This document shows positions 25,242 to 35,124 of a stretch of DNA of 64,000 nt, in pieces (within the stretch, counting starts at the first letter, position 1; each line of letters starts with the position of its first letter). The notes under the pieces are model-generated. The model saw nothing but the letters and a program-made list of their open reading frames with translations, was not told the DNA's origin and ran no database searches. The position numbers and the translations under genes were made by a program. Origin of the DNA: Cylindrospermum stagnale PCC 7417 (GTDB taxonomy: Bacteria > Cyanobacteriota > Cyanobacteriia > Cyanobacteriales > Nostocaceae); the NCBI RefSeq assembly GCF_000317535.1, contig NC_019757.1, forward strand, positions 1,587,001 to 1,651,000. Reading direction: 5' to 3'.

Positions 25242-26048
25242 ATGACGGTTTCGCTTAAAAATAATTCAAATTGGTTGCAAGTACGGCGCTATTGGGAATT
25301 GCTGCACGTTTTAGTAGCGCGGAATCTCAAAGTGCGTTACCGAGGCTCGTTTCTAGGCGTCTACTGGTCACTGTTGAACCCGTTGATTATGACAGGGTTG
25401 TACACTGCGATTTTTGGGGCAACCTTTGCATCCCACTATGGCAATTCGATACTGAACTATGTATTGGCAGCCTTTACGGGTCTAGTGGTTATCAATTTTT
25501 TCTCCGCTTGTACCTCTCAGGCTTTGAGTAGCGTGGTAGTTAACGGCTCACTTTTGAATAAAATTCGTTTGCCAGTAAGCATCTTCCCAGTATCGATGAC
25601 AGCAGCGAATGTGTTTCAGTTTGCGATCGGGGTTTTTCCTTTGCTGGCAGTGATAACTTTTATTAATTCCAAGAGTTTAGTGAGCGTGCTGGCGCTACTG
25701 TTTCCATCTCTGGCACTGATTTTTGTTTCTATGGGAGTTGGATTTTTAGTCAGTGCTTTATACGTGTTTTTTAGAGATGTACCTTATTTTTATGAGTTAG
25801 TTGTATTTGTAATCTGGCTCAGTAGTCCCATATTTTATCCAGCAGCTATTGTTCCACCGCAGGTAAAGCAGTTTTTAGGTTTAAATCCGTTATCACCAAT
25901 TATTGAAAGTCTGCGTCAGATTACATTATCAGGAGCGCCACCGGATTTAGGTTTAATTTGGGGTGCATTACTCAGTGGCATAATTATTTTGTCGATGGGA
26001 TGGACTTGTTTTCACTTGTGGCGAAATCAATTCATGGATTTGTTGTAA
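25242..26048 (+). CDS. ABC-2 type permease of a polysaccharide exporter (Wzm-like)
   Basis: A 268-residue inner-membrane permease with six hydrophobic segments, matching the ABC2 family that exports O-antigen or teichoic-acid type polymers. The N-terminal amphipathic LLHVLVARNLKVRYRGSFLG and VYWSLLNPLIMTGLYTAIFG are the usual signature. ATG 25242 is likely, although GAGG lies right against it; GTG 25224 is an alternative. Its stop codon is directly followed by the ATG of the ATPase gene, so the two subunits are cotranscribed. Confidence 0.9.
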   Translation: MTVSLKNNSNWLQVRRYWELLHVLVARNLKVRYRGSFLGVYWSLLNPLIMTGLYTAIFGATFASHYGNSILNYVLAAFTGLVVINFFSACTSQALSSVVVNGSLLNKIRLPVSIFPVSMTAANVFQFAIGVFPLLAVITFINSKSLVSVLALLFPSLALIFVSMGVGFLVSALYVFFRDVPYFYELVVFVIWLSSPIFYPAAIVPPQVKQFLGLNPLSPIIESLRQITLSGAPPDLGLIWGALLSGIIILSMGWTCFHLWRNQFMDLL

Positions 26049-26783
26049 ATGGAAGTAATTCGCCTGGATCAAGTTTCGCTCTGGCGTCGGACTCAAGAAG
26101 AGTTTTCTTATGACCTCAAAAAAACTCTCCTATCTGTTTTGGAGGGCAAGTATCGCCAGCCAGCAAAAAAGTTAGTCCTAGACCAGATTAATTTGGTTAT
26201 AAACGCGGGTGAGAAGTTAGGTATTATTGGAGCCAATGGTTCTGGTAAATCTACAATACTGAAAATAATTTCTGGAATTCTTCAACCAACCACTGGCTCA
26301 GTCAGGGTGCGGGGTCAAATTGCGCCATTAATTGAACTGGGTGCAGGGTTTGATCCAGAAATTTCTGTGATGGATAATATTTTGCTTTATGGCGTACTTT
26401 TAGGATTTTCCAGGGCAGAGATGCGGGAAAGAGCACAGTCAATTTTGGATTTTGCAGAATTGCAAAATTATTCTTTAGTCCCAGTCAAGGGTTTATCTTC
26501 GGGTATGGTAGCGCGTTTAGGGTTTGCTATCGCTACTGATATCCAACCAGATATTTTGATCTTAGATGAAGTATTATCGGTGGGAGATGAGAGTTTTAAA
26601 AATAAGTGCAAACAAAGAATTGATAGTTTTTGGCATGGGGAGTCCACGGTTTTGGTAGTATCACACTCTATGGAATTTATCCGTGAGTCATGTCAGCGGG
26701 TAGTCTGGCTAGACAAAGGAAAAATAAAATTTTGTGGACAAGCTAATGAAGCTGTTGATTATTACCTTAGATCTGTAAGTTAA
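26049..26783 (+). CDS. ABC transporter ATP-binding protein, polysaccharide export (Wzt-like)
   Basis: A 244-residue ATPase with Walker A GANGSGKST, signature LSSGMVARL, Walker B ILILDEVLSVGDE and H-loop VSHSM. The LSSGMxxRL form and the pairing with the permease place it in the Wzt/TagH/KpsT group. It lacks the C-terminal carbohydrate-binding domain that some Wzt proteins use to recognise capped chain ends, so export may be coupled to synthesis, or recognition done elsewhere. It starts immediately after the permease stop with no gap. Confidence 0.92.
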   Translation: MEVIRLDQVSLWRRTQEEFSYDLKKTLLSVLEGKYRQPAKKLVLDQINLVINAGEKLGIIGANGSGKSTILKIISGILQPTTGSVRVRGQIAPLIELGAGFDPEISVMDNILLYGVLLGFSRAEMRERAQSILDFAELQNYSLVPVKGLSSGMVARLGFAIATDIQPDILILDEVLSVGDESFKNKCKQRIDSFWHGESTVLVVSHSMEFIRESCQRVVWLDKGKIKFCGQANEAVDYYLRSVS

Positions 26784-26948
26784 CAATATATAGAGGAAGG
26801 TTAGTGGGGAATATGCCAGTTTGGCGAAGATATATTTTTAATTGATGGTAGAGTCAAGTTTAAAGGCGCATCTCCCAATATATTTCTTCCAGAGTGAGAT
26901 GCTCTTGGCTAGTTAGTGTAGTATCTAAAAAACTGAGGTAAAAACTTA

Positions 26949-28241
26949 ATGCAATTACAGGAAATTAACGTATTAGTAGATGGATATAATTTAGAAATGA
27001 TAGAAGGGACAGGTATAAAAACCTATGGTGTTACTTTAATTAAAGCCTTAACGTCTTTAGGAGCAAATGTAGATATATTATGTAGTCGTAATAGTAAAAG
27101 TAATAGTAATAATTTGATTTTAAATGAAGCTTTATTTTTTGATAGACCAAATAGTAATAGCGCTATCGTAAAAGCTAAGATTATTTTTTTCGTAGCTATT
27201 CAAAAAATTTATCAGGCACAAAAAATACCAGTTAGTAACTTTGTTATTAAACAAGATGCCGACTACATTTTTGATTATTTAGCAAATTCAGGTAATATTT
27301 TTAATCTTGATGACTGTTACAGAATAGCTAATAATGCGTACAAATTGCTTCAAATAAAAACAAAGGTAAATATTAAAAAAAAAATAGACATTTGGCATGT
27401 AACGTATCCAGTTCCTATCAAAGTAAACAATGCCAAGAAAATCACGACAATTCATGATTTAATACCCCTCAAGCTTCCTCATACAACCTTAGACGATAAA
27501 AAATTCTTTTTCAATATCGTAAAAAATTCGATTAAAGACTCTGCACTAATCTTAACAATTTCGGAAAGTACAAAAAAAGATATTTTACATTGCTTCGACA
27601 TCCATCCAGATAAAATTCATTTAACATATCAACCAATAATTGATAACAATTCGTTAATTAAAGATGATTTAGTACCCATTTTCTTGAGAAAATATAAACT
27701 TAAGTTTAAAAAATACATTCTTTTTGTAGGTTCGATAGAACCTAAAAAAAATGTGGGAAGATTAATAGACGCCTATAGTAGACTAGATACTGAAATGCAG
27801 CTAGTCATCGTTGGTAAGAAAGGATGGTTATGGGAAGGCGAAATTGGCAAATTAGAAGCGATTTTTGGTAAGGGATTTACTAGAAAGGTAAAGTTACTTG
27901 AATATGTCACAAGGCAAGATTTGAGCTACTTGTATAAAGGTGCTTTTTGCTTTGTTTTTCCATCCTTATATGAAGGATTTGGGTTACCACCTTTGGAGGC
28001 AATGTCCTTGGGATGTCCGGTAATCACATCTAATATTGCTTCTTTACCAGAAGTTTGTGGAGATGCTGCTATTTATGTAGATCCATATAATTCTGAAGAG
28101 ATTAGAGTGGCAATTGAAAATTTAATCAATAATCCTCATTTGCAAACACAACTCGTAGAAGCAGGCAAAGAAAGAGTAGAGTTTTTTAGTATGGAAAATT
28201 ATACTAAGAAACTGTATGAAGCCTACACTAAAATTATTTAG
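26949..28241 (+). CDS. GT4 family glycosyltransferase
   Basis: A 430-residue retaining glycosyltransferase with two Rossmann-like halves (GT-B). The C-terminal half carries [20 protein letters not shown], the late [19 protein letters not shown] with the E(x7)E motif typical of GT4, and [14 protein letters not shown]. The N-terminal half is unusual, with long Asn/Lys-rich runs. The DNA is distinctly AT-rich and has no HIP1 sites, unlike the flanking genes, which suggests transfer together with the next gene. Sugar donor and acceptor are not predictable. Confidence 0.88.
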   Translation: MQLQEINVLVDGYNLEMIEGTGIKTYGVTLIKALTSLGANVDILCSRNSKSNSNNLILNEALFFDRPNSNSAIVKAKIIFFVAIQKIYQAQKIPVSNFVIKQDADYIFDYLANSGNIFNLDDCYRIANNAYKLLQIKTKVNIKKKIDIWHVTYPVPIKVNNAKKITTIHDLIPLKLPHTTLDDKKFFFNIVKNSIKDSALILTISESTKKDILHCFDIHPDKIHLTYQPIIDNNSLIKDDLVPIFLRKYKLKFKKYILFVGSIEPKKNVGRLIDAYSRLDTEMQLVIVGKKGWLWEGEIGKLEAIFGKGFTRKVKLLEYVTRQDLSYLYKGAFCFVFPSLYEGFGLPPLEAMSLGCPVITSNIASLPEVCGDAAIYVDPYNSEEIRVAIENLINNPHLQTQLVEAGKERVEFFSMENYTKKLYEAYTKII

Positions 28242-28277
28242 TTAACTAAATGTAATTGCTGACTTAAGGAGATAATT

Positions 28278-29546
28278 ATGCCATTTCCAATCAATGATGA
28301 CTTCTGGTTAAATACAGCACAGTTTTTACAGGAGAATGTTAGTGAGGAAGATAAAATAATAGCTAATAGTGAATTTATAGAAAAAATTTCCAATACGATA
28401 GCTTACCCTTCAAACTGGAACACAGAATTGACTAACTATCAATGGGTAGTTATTCATAAGGGGATGATGGATGAACTAGACTATCTTTTTCTAAAACAAA
28501 TAATAGAAGATTTTATCCCAGTATTTGCTAATGAAGTATTTGTTGTTTTTTCTAAAGAACATAAGCTTTCTACAGTAGATACTACATTAGTTCATTGGCA
28601 ATCATTTATAGATAATATGAAAGTTCAAGAAAGAGCTTATCAAATTTCACCTATAATCTTTAAGAAAGTTGAGCAAATTTTAATCCCTTTACTGCAAAAG
28701 ATAGATGTGATGGAGGAGGTTATAGCTAAATTGACAACAGAAAAAACAAATCAATTAGTTAAACAGGATTCTGTAGCCGCTAATCCAGATTATTCGACTC
28801 TCTCTGTACCAAAGATTAAAGAATTAATGAATAGCAGATACAACTCTCACAACGCTTATAATATGGTGTGTTTGTGGGATGAGGTGAGAGCTACAGAACT
28901 CACCAGACATACGATGGCAGCAATTTTACCAGCCAAAGATAGTACAATACTTGAAATTGGTTGTGGAAATGGAGGTAGTGCTACTTATATAGATGAATGC
29001 AAAGAATATATTGGGACAGATCTTTCAGAAGTAGCAGTATCTCAGGCGAATATTGCCTATAGCAAAAAACAAAATTTCAAATTTATAGCGATGGATGCGA
29101 TGAAGCTAGAATTTGAAGAAAACAGGTTCGATGTTGTCATTGCGAGAGAAGTAATAGAGCACCTACCCAACCCTATAGATTGTATTAAGGAAGCATTTAG
29201 GGTATTAAAAAGCGGTGGAATTTTTGTTGTTACTTCACCTAACCGTGATAGTCTTCACTTGCGTGTTAATAGAATGCTTGGATATGAAGATTTTAAGTGT
29301 TCATTCGATCATATAAAAGAATTCACATATAACGAAGCAGCAGAAATGCTAACTCAAGTAGGATTTAAAATTAAGGATACAAAAGGTGCTTTTTTAATGC
29401 CGTATTGGGGTATAAACAACGTAGATTCACCTGTTCGTGATTTAACTGATAATGACCCAACAATCGTTGAAACTCTGAGAGACTTAGGTGATCGAGTTGG
29501 CGCTGAGTATGCGTTCTGTTTCATTATCATATGTGTCAAACCGTAG
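28278..29546 (+). CDS. SAM-dependent methyltransferase with extra N-terminal domain
   Basis: A 422-residue protein with a class I methyltransferase domain in its second half: motif I ILEIGCGNGGSATYI (near residue 229), GTDLSEVAVSQA, and FDVVIAREVIEHL with EAFRVLKSGGIFVV. The first 110 residues form a separate domain (NDDFWLNTAQFLQENVSEED, NYQWVVIHKGM, FANEVFVVFS) that I have seen in other cyanobacterial glycan clusters but cannot name. A Lys-rich linker joins them. AAGGAG lies nine bases before ATG 28278. AT-rich like its upstream neighbour. Probably methylates a sugar or the chain end of the exported glycan, which could be the termination signal; inference. Confidence 0.8.
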   Translation: MPFPINDDFWLNTAQFLQENVSEEDKIIANSEFIEKISNTIAYPSNWNTELTNYQWVVIHKGMMDELDYLFLKQIIEDFIPVFANEVFVVFSKEHKLSTVDTTLVHWQSFIDNMKVQERAYQISPIIFKKVEQILIPLLQKIDVMEEVIAKLTTEKTNQLVKQDSVAANPDYSTLSVPKIKELMNSRYNSHNAYNMVCLWDEVRATELTRHTMAAILPAKDSTILEIGCGNGGSATYIDECKEYIGTDLSEVAVSQANIAYSKKQNFKFIAMDAMKLEFEENRFDVVIAREVIEHLPNPIDCIKEAFRVLKSGGIFVVTSPNRDSLHLRVNRMLGYEDFKCSFDHIKEFTYNEAAEMLTQVGFKIKDTKGAFLMPYWGINNVDSPVRDLTDNDPTIVETLRDLGDRVGAEYAFCFIIICVKP

Positions 29547-29921
29547 ATAATATTAAATATTTTGGTTCTTCAGTACCTGTTATGCCAAACTACTAGTTAA
29601 AAACCACAATTGTACTTTGAAATAACACGTAAAACGCTCAAGGTGACTAAAAATCAAAAAATGTTAGCAAATAACGCTTATTACCCAGTATCGGCAAGCA
29701 TTTTGAGATTTAGTTGAGCGATTTTAGCATACTAACTACTGAAGAGCCAATATGTTTGATCACCCATATTATCTATAAAAACACAGCAATGCTGTACCTT
29801 AATCCTTGGAATCTTGATTGGGACAGATATTATGTAAAGGTAAAAATAAATTCACAAAAAAGGGATGAATAAGCTGATATGATTTTGTGAATTCTATTAT
29901 TGAGCAATATATTCTCTTGAC
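29547..29921. other. AT-rich intergenic DNA
   Basis: About 375 bp between the methyltransferase gene and the GT4 remnant. It has no open frame of note, no HIP1 site and no strong hairpin. Confidence 0.4.
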
Positions 29922-30125
29922 CAACAAGCGTTAGCAATTACGTTAACAATGTTCATCCCTTATTTAAAAACAATCAAATACCCTCTACTAACAGCACAAA
30001 AGTACTCCGAATTTAATTGCCACCCAGTCCCAGATAATCTGACTTCTGATCGAGGTACAAAAGGTCATTTTTATCATCTGGTTTGGACACAATTTCAATT
30101 ACCACAAATATATAAAATTAACTAA
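29922..30125 (+). pseudogene. remnant of a GT4 gene N-terminal region
   Basis: From ATG 29949 the frame reads MFIPYLKTIKYPLLTAQKYS, then FNCHPVPDNLTSDRGTKGHF and [15 protein letters not shown] before TAA at 30123-30125. It aligns without gaps to residues about 30-90 of the GT4 protein encoded at 30269-31363 ([30 protein letters not shown]). In another frame just upstream, PTSVSNYVNNVHPLF matches [15 protein letters not shown], so there is a frameshift near 29960. It is a decayed partial duplicate of the neighbouring gene. Confidence 0.85.
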
Positions 30126-30268
30126 TTTTCGATTGTTGGTGCCTATGGTTAAATTAAGTAAGCGCAATGGCATGGAGCAACAACCGTAGGCGACTTAATG
30201 TAAAAATATAACTTTAACCTCATACTCATAGACTTATATATTAGAATTAACAAAAATGCATTACTTAC

Positions 30269-31363
30269 TTGTCTAGGAACTTTTTATTTTTGTTAAATAA
30301 ATTTCTCATCAACTTGTCTGTTGTCAATACTAAACCAACAGGCATAACAACCTACGCTAATAATCTGTTTCCTTACCTTCAGTCCCTGAATCCAACATTA
30401 TTGATTTCACGGCAAATTCCCAATTACACCTGCTACCCAGTCCCCGCAAACTTAACACCTGATCAAGGTACAAAAGGTCATTTCCGCCGCCTAGTTTGGA
30501 CGCAATTTCAATTACCGCAGATTTATAAAAATCTCAAATCTAATCTTTTATTTTCCCCACTACCAGAAGCACCCCTGTATAGCAACTGTCGTTTTGTGGT
30601 GATGGTTCACGATTTTATCCCCTTGCGCTTTCCCAAACGCTTCTCACCGTTGACACCATACCATCGCTACTACATTCCCCAAGTCATCACCCAAGCCGAA
30701 CACGTTATCTGCAACTCCCAGTCCACGGCTAATGACATTACGGATTTTTTCCAGATTCCGGCTAGCAAAATTACTCCTATCCCCTTAGCACACGATCGCA
30801 CACACTTCCATTTTCTCAATCTACCCACCAGCAACTACTTTCTCTACATTGGCCGCCAAGATCCCTACAAAAACCTACAGCGAATGATTACAGCCTTCGC
30901 TGCGCTACCTAATAGGGGTGACTATGAACTGTGGCTAGCAGGCCCCACTGATCAGCGTTATACCCCGATTTTACAGGCGCAAGTTGAGGAACTAGGGATA
31001 ACGCATCAGGTAAAGTTCCTCAACTATGTTGCTTATAGCGAATTACCAAAAATCATCAACGGTGCTCTAGCACTCGTTTTCCCCAGTCTCTGGGAAGGCT
31101 TTGGTTTTCCAGTGTTGGAAGCGATGGCTTGCGGTACTCCTGTGATCACTTCCAACCTTTCCTCGCTTCCAGAAGTCGCTGGTGACGCGGCGATTCTGAT
31201 CAATCCCTACAATCCAGGGGAAATAACTGAGGCCATGCAGGCAATTGTAAATGATTCAGAATGGCGATCGCATCTTTCCCGCCAAAGTATCGCTAGAGCC
31301 AATCAATTTAGTTGGGAACAAACAGGACAAGCCACCGTTGAAGTTTTATCCCGTTATTTATAA
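30269..31363 (+). CDS. GT4 family glycosyltransferase
   Basis: A GT-B glycosyltransferase of about 364 residues with [17 protein letters not shown] near the N terminus, [30 protein letters not shown], and [20 protein letters not shown] with the E(x7)E motif. The start is doubtful. The frame opens at TTG 30269 with no good ribosome site. Just upstream an ATG at 30255 reads MHYLLV and then a stop, whereas relatives usually start MxYLxNLSV; here NLSVV comes 14 codons later. A small insertion may have separated the natural start from the gene. The 5' end of the gene also exists as a remnant 150 bp upstream. Confidence 0.85.
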   Translation: MSRNFLFLLNKFLINLSVVNTKPTGITTYANNLFPYLQSLNPTLLISRQIPNYTCYPVPANLTPDQGTKGHFRRLVWTQFQLPQIYKNLKSNLLFSPLPEAPLYSNCRFVVMVHDFIPLRFPKRFSPLTPYHRYYIPQVITQAEHVICNSQSTANDITDFFQIPASKITPIPLAHDRTHFHFLNLPTSNYFLYIGRQDPYKNLQRMITAFAALPNRGDYELWLAGPTDQRYTPILQAQVEELGITHQVKFLNYVAYSELPKIINGALALVFPSLWEGFGFPVLEAMACGTPVITSNLSSLPEVAGDAAILINPYNPGEITEAMQAIVNDSEWRSHLSRQSIARANQFSWEQTGQATVEVLSRYL

Positions 31364-31408
31364 TGCTAGCCTAAAGCTATCTTGCTCGACATTCGCCAAA
31401 TAAATCCT

Positions 31409-32005
31409 ATGGTTGTGCAAACACCCCCCCGCCAATATTCCATCGATGAATATTTAGCACAAGAAGCAACTGCTGAGTACCGCAGTGAATATCAAAATGG
31501 AGAAATTGTGCCAATGAGCGGAGGCTCTCTCAATCATAATCAGATTATTGTTAACTTAATCATTGCTCTTACCCTTGCTGTCAGGGAGCAAAATTATCAT
31601 GTTTATACAAGCGATTTGCGTTTATGGATTCCTCGTTACCGGGAATACACATATCCAGATATTCTCATCATCAAAGATCAAGCAATCTTTCAAGAAGGAC
31701 GCACAGACACAGTGCTAAATCCTAGTATTATCTTTGAAGTCCTTTCTAAATCTACAAGTAGTCGAGATAGAGGCGACAAATTTACTTATTACCGTTCCCT
31801 TCGCGAATTTCAAGAATATATATTAATTGACCAATATGAAATTCATATTGAGCATTTTAGCAAAACACCAGAAGGTAACTGGCTGTTTAGTGAATCCGAC
31901 GATGAAGATGGAGTTTTAAAGTTAGCTTCAGCCAACTGCCAAATTCCCCATCGCCAGATTTATGATCGGGTTACATTTGAAAACGCACCAGAACTAGCGA
32001 TTTAG
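31409..32005 (+). CDS. Uma2 family endonuclease-like protein (DUF820)
   Basis: A 198-residue Uma2/DUF820 protein with the family start VVQTPPRQYSIDEYLAQEA, the core GEIVPMSGGSLNHNQIIVNL, YTYPDILIIKDQ (Asp), NPSIIFEVLSKSTSSRDRGD (Glu) and the strand EYILIDQYEIHIEHF. All nuclease-fold positions look kept. No coiled-coil tail, unlike the copy at 22924. ATG 31409 is used; the frame opens at TTG 31382. It follows the GT4 gene by 45 bp. Biological role unknown, as for the whole family. Confidence 0.88.
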   Translation: MVVQTPPRQYSIDEYLAQEATAEYRSEYQNGEIVPMSGGSLNHNQIIVNLIIALTLAVREQNYHVYTSDLRLWIPRYREYTYPDILIIKDQAIFQEGRTDTVLNPSIIFEVLSKSTSSRDRGDKFTYYRSLREFQEYILIDQYEIHIEHFSKTPEGNWLFSESDDEDGVLKLASANCQIPHRQIYDRVTFENAPELAI

Positions 32006-32078
32006 TTCAAAATTCAAAAAATAATTTTGAATTTTGAATTTTGTTCGCGGAGCGTGCCGTAGGCTCTATTTTGAATTA
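32006..32078. repeat. AAAATTCAAAATT repeats and a GC-rich dispersed repeat
   Basis: TTCAAAAT/ATTTTGAA units that can fold back, with the small dispersed repeat TTCGCGGAGCGTGCCGTAGG (32043-32062) between them. Sits between the convergent Uma2 and pyruvate kinase genes and may end both transcripts. Confidence 0.65.
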
Positions 32079-32079
32079 C

Positions 32080-33849
32080 TTAAGGCGTTCCCACAGCCCC
32101 AGAGTAAACTAAACCCCGTTGCATATCTAGCGTCAAAATCGCCCCATCTCGAATTACTTGAGTTGCTTTTTTAACGCCGACAATCACTGGTACACCGAGA
32201 CGCATACCAATTACTGCTGCGTGACTGGTGAGACTTTCATCTTCTGTAATTATCCCGCCAGCTTTGCGAATTGCCTCAACAAAATCGGCACTGGTGCGGG
32301 AGACTACTAAAATATCTCCAGGATTAAAGTTACTCACATCCATTCCAGTATGAGCTACCCGTGCACGACCACTCACTGAACCTTGTCCCAGCCCAATTCC
32401 TTGACCTAGCACGGCCGTGACCACTTCAACTTTAATCAAATCTGTTGACCCGGAAACTCCTTGAAGTGTGCCAGCGGTCATTACCACTAGATCGCCTTCA
32501 GACAGTAGCTGATTTTCTTGAGCAACATTGATAGCAGCTTGAAATGTCTGGCCAGTGGAGGGTAGTCCTAGCACCAACAAAGGTTTTACTCCCCATACCA
32601 TCTGTAGCTGCCGCGCCACATTCACATGGGGTGTGATTGCCAAAATAGGTGTTTGCGGACGGAACTTGGAGACATTGCGAGCTGTTGCCCCGGTTTGGGT
32701 TAGGGTCATAATTGCTGCTGCTCCTAGCTGTTCGGCAATTTGACCTACAGCTTGACTAATAGCATTGGGAATAGAACGCCGATTATCTCTTAGTTGGCGG
32801 GCTGTGGAGCTAAGTGCTTGTTCCTGCTCCATGCGTTCAGCAATGCGTGCCATTGTTGCCACTGCTTCGACTGGGAAGTCGCCAACAGCAGTTTCATTGG
32901 AGAGCATTACAGCATCAGTTCCGTCTAAAATGGCATTTGCCACATCGGACACTTCTGCACGAGTGGGACGGGGGTTGCTCACCATACTGTCTAACATCTG
33001 GGTGGCGGTGATGATGGGAATCCCCAAGCGGTTTGCGGTGGCAATTAACCGCTTTTGGAGCACAGGTACATCCTCCGCAGGTAATTCCACGCCTAAGTCA
33101 CCTCTGGCAACCATGACGCCATCGCATAAAGCCAGTACTGCTTCCATTTGTTCAATGGCTTCATGTTTTTCAATTTTGGCAACTACTGGCACATACTTGC
33201 CGGTGCTGGAAATTAGCTCTTTGATTTCGATCATGTCCTGGGGGTTGCGGACAAAGGAAAGTGCTACCCAGTCTACGCCTTGGTCGAGACCAAACATTAG
33301 ATCCTCGCGGTCTTTGTCGGTCATGGCTTTAATCGACAGGTAGACTCCAGGAAAGTTTACACCTTTGTTGTTGGAAAGTTTACCGGGCACAGTGATGCGA
33401 CAATGCAGATCACCTTTGTCGCGGTTAATCTCCTCCACCAGCATTTCTACTCTGCCATCATCAAGGAGGATTTTTGCACCAACGGGGACTTCTTCTGCTA
33501 AATAATCGTAGGTAACGCAGCTAATTTCTTGTGAGCCTATAACTGGGCGATTTGTCAAGGTGAAGCGATCGCCTTTTGCCAAAATTATCGACCCGTTTTC
33601 AAATCGCCCCAAGCGAATTTTTGGTCCTTGCAAGTCTTGGAGAATTGCCACTGGCTGATTTAGTTCAAAAGCGGTTTGCCGAATTAAGCGAATACTGCGC
33701 TGATGGTCGGCATGAGTGCCGTGGGAGAAGTTTAGCCGCAGTGTGGTTGCACCCGCTTCAATGATCGCCTTGAGCATTTCTGGACTGCTGGTGGCAGGAC
33801 CAATAGTAGCGACAATTTTTGTCCGGCGTAGAGAATCTCTTAATTGCAT
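32080..33849 (-). CDS. pyk: pyruvate kinase
   Basis: Pyruvate kinase converts phosphoenolpyruvate and ADP to pyruvate and ATP, the last step of glycolysis. The 589-residue protein has the TIM barrel (TKIVATIGPATSS, VAKIEKHEAIEQM with the catalytic Lys, MVARGDLGVELP with metal ligands, TATQMLDSM), the B domain, the C-terminal allosteric domain, and an added PEP-utiliser mobile domain of about 100 residues with ITEDESLTSHAAVIGMRLGV. That extra domain is usual in cyanobacterial and Bacillus-type enzymes. ATG 33849. Single gene. Confidence 0.95.
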   Translation of the reverse strand: MQLRDSLRRTKIVATIGPATSSPEMLKAIIEAGATTLRLNFSHGTHADHQRSIRLIRQTAFELNQPVAILQDLQGPKIRLGRFENGSIILAKGDRFTLTNRPVIGSQEISCVTYDYLAEEVPVGAKILLDDGRVEMLVEEINRDKGDLHCRITVPGKLSNNKGVNFPGVYLSIKAMTDKDREDLMFGLDQGVDWVALSFVRNPQDMIEIKELISSTGKYVPVVAKIEKHEAIEQMEAVLALCDGVMVARGDLGVELPAEDVPVLQKRLIATANRLGIPIITATQMLDSMVSNPRPTRAEVSDVANAILDGTDAVMLSNETAVGDFPVEAVATMARIAERMEQEQALSSTARQLRDNRRSIPNAISQAVGQIAEQLGAAAIMTLTQTGATARNVSKFRPQTPILAITPHVNVARQLQMVWGVKPLLVLGLPSTGQTFQAAINVAQENQLLSEGDLVVMTAGTLQGVSGSTDLIKVEVVTAVLGQGIGLGQGSVSGRARVAHTGMDVSNFNPGDILVVSRTSADFVEAIRKAGGIITEDESLTSHAAVIGMRLGVPVIVGVKKATQVIRDGAILTLDMQRGLVYSGAVGTP

Positions 33850-34207
33850 AGGGGCTGAATTTAGGGAGCTATCTGGGAAGTCATCATAAGTTAAGCGGCA
33901 TCTCCTTTTCAGTCACTGCTATATCAATAGATGTAAGCAGTTAGAGAGTAGGGGAATGGGATAGGCTAGATATCTTACACCAATCTTGTCTGCATCTTCC
34001 CCAAGGGAGATCTTTTACGTCAAAACATTGCGAATCGCCGCGCCTTACCCATCAGCAAAGATATAGGTCTCGTCTGGAATCATAACGTTATTCACCTGCT
34101 GTTCGGTTAAGCCGTGGATAAATCTTGCACCATAAATATTTACATAACTTTATTATCTACTAAGATTTGTCGTATATTCATAATGTTCGATAAACAAGGA
34201 GTTAGTA
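33850..34207. other. intergenic region between divergent pyk and crtR
   Basis: About 360 bp holding both promoters. ATCTTCCCCAAGGGAGAT at about 33992-34010 can form a short hairpin. On the minus strand near 34045-34150 a short frame reads ARFIHGLTEQQVNNVMIPDE and TYIFADG before a stop; it looks protein-like but has no proper start and I cannot name it. Confidence 0.4.
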
Positions 34208-35098
34208 ATGCTCACGTCGGAGGCACAAAAACCACTGACAATCCCACCCAAGGAATTTTTAGCGCCTCCTGGTGATTTTAATCCCACACTGCTGCTGTTT
34301 CTAGCAGCTGTGACAATGCTGGTGTTATCTAACTTTGGTTACTGGATGTGGGAATGGCCCCATTGGCTATGCTTTAGTATTAATACTCTGGCTTTGCATT
34401 GTGCTGGCACGGTGATTCATGATGCCTGTCACCAATCTGCTCATCGCAACCGATTAATGAATGCTGCTTTAGGGCATGGTAGCGCTTTAATGCTGGCTTT
34501 TGCCTTTCCAGTCTTTACACGGGTACACTTGCAGCATCATAGTCATGTCAATCATCCCGAAGATGACCCTGATCATTATGTCTCTACCGGCGGTCCGCTG
34601 TGGCTGATTGCGGTGCGGTTTTTGTACCATGAGGTATTTTTCTTTCAACGGCGACTGTGGCGTAAAAATGAGCTATGGGAATGGTTTTTCAGTCGCTTAG
34701 TTGTAATTTCGATTGTTTATCTTTCTGTGCAATACCACTTTTTGGGCTATATTCTCAACTTTTGGTTTATCCCGGCGTTTTTGGTGGGTGTAGCACTGGG
34801 GTTATTTTTTGATTATTTACCCCATCGTCCTTTTGTGGAACGCGATCGCTGGAAAAATGCCCGCGTCTATCCTGGAAAAGTCCTGAATATCTTGATTATG
34901 GGGCAGAATTACCACTTAATTCATCACTTGTGGCCTTCTATCCCCTGGTACAATTATCAGCCTGCATACTACACCATGAAGCCGCTTTTAGATGAGAAAG
35001 GCTGTTATCAAACTTCAGGGTTGTTGCAGAGAAAGGATTTCTTTGAGTTCTTGTATGATATTTTCGTAGGCATCCGCTTTCATCACCACAAAGAATAA
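34208..35098 (+). CDS. crtR: beta-carotene hydroxylase CrtR
   Basis: CrtR adds hydroxyl groups to the rings of beta-carotene (or deoxymyxol), giving zeaxanthin or myxol-type carotenoids. It is a di-iron membrane enzyme of the fatty acid desaturase fold. All three histidine boxes are visible: HDACHQSAHR, HLQHHSHVNH and HLIHHLW, plus FFDYLPHRPFVERDRWKNAR. 296 residues with four membrane segments. ATG 34208 is preceded by AAGGAG at a good distance. No other carotenoid gene is adjacent, which is normal for cyanobacteria. Confidence 0.94.
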   Translation: MLTSEAQKPLTIPPKEFLAPPGDFNPTLLLFLAAVTMLVLSNFGYWMWEWPHWLCFSINTLALHCAGTVIHDACHQSAHRNRLMNAALGHGSALMLAFAFPVFTRVHLQHHSHVNHPEDDPDHYVSTGGPLWLIAVRFLYHEVFFFQRRLWRKNELWEWFFSRLVVISIVYLSVQYHFLGYILNFWFIPAFLVGVALGLFFDYLPHRPFVERDRWKNARVYPGKVLNILIMGQNYHLIHHLWPSIPWYNYQPAYYTMKPLLDEKGCYQTSGLLQRKDFFEFLYDIFVGIRFHHHKE

Positions 35099-35124
35099 GC
35101 CATGCTCACAACCATGCGGTAAGC

